DNA from: Lachnospiraceae bacterium | GTDB lineage: Bacteria; Bacillota; Clostridia; Lachnospirales; Lachnospiraceae | Direction of reading: 5' to 3' | Assembly: GCA_017437205.1 (NCBI GenBank) | Contig: JAFSBP010000038.1 | Location: 1 to 7,825 of the forward strand | Length of the DNA: 7,825 nucleotides | In this document: positions 5,749-7,825 of the stretch, piece after piece | How positions within the stretch are numbered: the stretch's first letter is position 1 | Layout: each line of letters starts with the position of its first letter | Notes under the pieces: generated by a model | What the model was told of the DNA's origin: nothing | Database searches by the model: none | The model's input: only the letters and a program-made list of their open reading frames with translations | Position numbers and translations under genes: made by a program

Positions 5749-7825
5749 ATGAGAACTTTGATTAATCTCAACGAAAACTGGCTGTTTGCCAAAGATACCA
5801 CCGATATAAGCCTTCGTGCAGGTGTGCAGGTAAATCTTCCCCACACCTGGAATGCTGAAGACGGCTTTGACGGCGGAAACGACTATTTCCGCGGTTCCTG
5901 CCTCTATGTGAAGACACTTAACAAGGCAGACCTTCCCGTCGCAGACCTCTATTATCTTGAATTCAACGGTGCAAATTCCTCCGCGGATGTTTACGTGAAC
6001 GGCAAAAAGCTTGCCCATCACGACGGCGGATACTCTATCTGGAGAGTAAATATTACCGATGAAATCACGGATACCACCGAGATCGCGGTCATCGTGGACA
6101 ACGCTCCCAACGATACTGTCTATCCCCAGATGGCAGACTTCACCTTCTACGGCGGTCTGTACAGAAATGTAAATCTAATCTGTGTAGCCGATACTCATTT
6201 CGACCTTGATTACTACGGTGCACCCGGAATTAAGATTACCCCTGCGGTAAACGGCTCCGACGCAACGGTCGAAGTGGAAACCTATGTAAAGAATCTGAAG
6301 GCAGGACAGACCATCGTTTACACGGTCTATGACAAGGAAGAAAACGAACTGGCGAAGATCGAATCTGCTGAGCAGAAGGTCACCTTTGAACTTAAAAATG
6401 TCCACCTCTGGCACGGACGCAAAGACCCTTACCTCTACTGCTGTGAGGCAGAGATCGTTGAAAACGGCGAGGTGGTTGACAATGTTTGCAGCCGTTTTGG
6501 CTGCCGCACCTTTAAGATCGACCCGAACAACGGCTTCATTCTCAATGGTGAAGAGTATCCTCTGCGCGGCGTATCCCGCCATCAGGACAGATGGGGTGTT
6601 GGAAATGCCCTCCTCCCTGAGCATCACGTGGAGGATATGGATCTGATCTGTGAGGTCGGCGCGACTACCATCCGTCTGGCTCACTATCAGCACGACCAGT
6701 ATTTTTACGATCTTTGCGACGAGCGCGGTCTGGTAATTTGGGCTGAGATTCCCTACATCTCCAAGCACATGCCCGGCGGACGTGAGAACACCATCTCCCA
6801 GATGAAGGAACTGATCTCCCAAAACTATAATCATCCCTCCATCGTTGTGTGGGGTCTGTCCAACGAGATCTCCATCGGCGGTTCCGATGAGGATCTGTTA
6901 GAAAACCACCGTATCCTCAACGATTTGGTTCACGAGATGGACAAGACCCGTCTGACCACCATCGCTGCCGTTTCCATGTGTAAGATGGATGACCCTTATC
7001 TCCTCATCCCCGATGTGGTTTCCTACAACCATTACTTCGGATGGTACGGCGGAGACACCTCCATGAACGGTCCCTGGTTTGACAAGTTCCACGAGACCCA
7101 TCCCTCCATCCCGATCGGTTGCTCCGAGTACGGCTGCGAGGCACTGAACTGGCACACCAGCGATCCCAAGCAGGGAGACTATACCGAGGAGTATCAGGCA
7201 TACTACCATGAGGAGCTGATCAAGCAGCTGTTCAGCAGAAAATACATGTGGGCAACCCACGTTTGGAATATGTTTGACTTCGGCGCAGACGCAAGAGCTG
7301 AGGGCGGCGAGAACGGCCAGAACCATAAAGGTCTGGTTACCATGGACAGAAAGTACAAAAAAGACTCTTTCTACGCATACAAGGCATGGCTCTCCGACGA
7401 GCCCTTCGTTCACCTGTGCGGAAAGAGATACATTGACAGAGTCGAGGATGTCACCAAGGTGACGGTTTACTCCAACCTCCCCGAAGTAGAGCTCTTTGTC
7501 AACGGCGAGAGCATCGGCAAAAAGACCGCTCCCGATCATTTCTTCTACTTCGATGTGAAGAATGTCGGTGAGAGCACCATCGAGGCAAAGGCCGGCGAGT
7601 TTACCGACAGCGGCAAGATCCGCAAGGTTGCCGAGATGAATATGGATTATGTTCTTGTGGAAAAGGGCGCAGTTCTCAACTGGTTTGACATTGACGCCCC
7701 CGAGGGACGCTTCTCTCTCAACGACAAGATCGCTGATATCATGGCGACCAAGCGCGGAAAGCTTTGGTTCCTTGGTATGGGTCTGACGCTGAAAAAGAAA
7801 ATGGATGCCAACAAAAAAGATAAAG
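5749..7825 (+). CDS. Cytoplasmic GH2 glycoside hydrolase, beta-galactosidase or beta-glucuronidase (3' end outside window)
   Basis: Retaining beta-glycosidase of family GH2; 692 codons are open to the window edge, where a partial codon remains. Domains: jelly-roll sugar-binding domain (about 1-145, with PHTWNAEDG and ADVYVNGKKL), Ig-like sandwich (about 150-255), TIM barrel (about 257-555), Ig-like DUF4982-type domain (about 567-625), then a tail with NWFDIDAPEG and FSLNDKIADIMAT (644-667). The barrel has RGVSRHQD (273-280), acid/base Glu373 in GLSNEIS and nucleophile Glu460 in CSEYG. No signal peptide is present, so it acts on imported substrate, consistent with the symporter just upstream. 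NHYFGWY (427-433) and NHKG (525-528) resemble the NRYYGWY and NKKG of E. coli beta-glucuronidase, whose N-x-K recognises the uronate carboxylate. However, related clostridial proteins annotated as beta-galactosidase carry similar motifs, as I recall, so specificity is open. The basic, non-globular last residues suggest the stop is near. Confidence 0.93.
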   Translation, partial: MRTLINLNENWLFAKDTTDISLRAGVQVNLPHTWNAEDGFDGGNDYFRGSCLYVKTLNKADLPVADLYYLEFNGANSSADVYVNGKKLAHHDGGYSIWRVNITDEITDTTEIAVIVDNAPNDTVYPQMADFTFYGGLYRNVNLICVADTHFDLDYYGAPGIKITPAVNGSDATVEVETYVKNLKAGQTIVYTVYDKEENELAKIESAEQKVTFELKNVHLWHGRKDPYLYCCEAEIVENGEVVDNVCSRFGCRTFKIDPNNGFILNGEEYPLRGVSRHQDRWGVGNALLPEHHVEDMDLICEVGATTIRLAHYQHDQYFYDLCDERGLVIWAEIPYISKHMPGGRENTISQMKELISQNYNHPSIVVWGLSNEISIGGSDEDLLENHRILNDLVHEMDKTRLTTIAAVSMCKMDDPYLLIPDVVSYNHYFGWYGGDTSMNGPWFDKFHETHPSIPIGCSEYGCEALNWHTSDPKQGDYTEEYQAYYHEELIKQLFSRKYMWATHVWNMFDFGADARAEGGENGQNHKGLVTMDRKYKKDSFYAYKAWLSDEPFVHLCGKRYIDRVEDVTKVTVYSNLPEVELFVNGESIGKKTAPDHFFYFDVKNVGESTIEAKAGEFTDSGKIRKVAEMNMDYVLVEKGAVLNWFDIDAPEGRFSLNDKIADIMATKRGKLWFLGMGLTLKKKMDANKKDK

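Noticed and set aside
6175..7539. Two open frames on the minus strand (6175-6834 and 6898-7539) opposite the GH2 gene
   Set aside because: Both are antisense to the TIM-barrel coding sequence with its catalytic motifs intact, and neither shows recognisable domains. They are products of GC-biased third positions in the real gene.
1..7825. Mobile elements, CRISPR arrays, tRNA or rRNA genes, riboswitches, phage or defence genes
   Set aside because: No transposase or integrase motifs, spaced repeats, cloverleaf structures or conserved leader structures were seen. All long coding regions are explained by sugar metabolism and its regulation.

Overview
The window looks like a carbohydrate-use region from a Bacillota bacterium of the class Clostridia, probably a gut or other anaerobic fibre-using lineage. 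This rests on family resemblance (a GPH-type symporter, a cytoplasmic GH2 hydrolase, the short form of mannonate dehydratase, two AraC-family regulators), strong AGGAG-type ribosome binding sites, and AT-rich intergenic DNA next to coding regions of moderate GC. The species cannot be named from the sequence alone.

Layout from left to right. (1) Positions 1-453, minus strand: the N-terminal third of rhamnulokinase (rhaB), cut by the window edge. (2) Positions 454-608: a divergent promoter region in which the two -35 elements overlap on opposite strands. (3) Positions 609-1478, plus strand: an AraC-family regulator with an N-terminal cupin. (4) A compact hairpin at 1489-1513, between convergent genes, probably ends transcription from both sides. 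(5) Positions 1529-2614, minus strand: mannonate dehydratase (uxuA). It lies 46 bp downstream of (6) a second, architecturally different AraC-family regulator at 2661-3893, minus strand. (7) Positions 3894-4133: a second divergent control region, with a recognisable promoter on each strand and a candidate operator. (8) Positions 4134-5705, plus strand: a GPH-family sugar:cation symporter. After 43 bp comes (9) a cytoplasmic GH2 glycoside hydrolase from 5749, which is still open at the window end.

Working model (inference): the symporter imports a small beta-linked glycoside, probably uronate-containing. The GH2 enzyme, which has no signal peptide, cleaves it in the cytoplasm. The released uronate enters the glucuronate/mannonate branch, where UxuA makes 2-keto-3-deoxy-D-gluconate. 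The second AraC protein, between its two candidate target units, is the natural local regulator. The rhaB/AraC pair on the left is probably a separate rhamnose unit, and its proximity hints at a rhamnose-plus-uronate substrate. UxaC, UxuB, KdgK and KdgA are not in the window.

I found no mobile element, CRISPR array, RNA gene or clear sign of an unknown type of system. The most distinctive points are the overlapping divergent -35 boxes, an enlarged outward loop with an internal repeat in the symporter, the activator-type promoter in front of it, and the unresolved galactosidase-versus-glucuronidase identity of the GH2 enzyme. No stretch above 300 bases lacks a gene; the longest gap is 240 bases (3894-4133).
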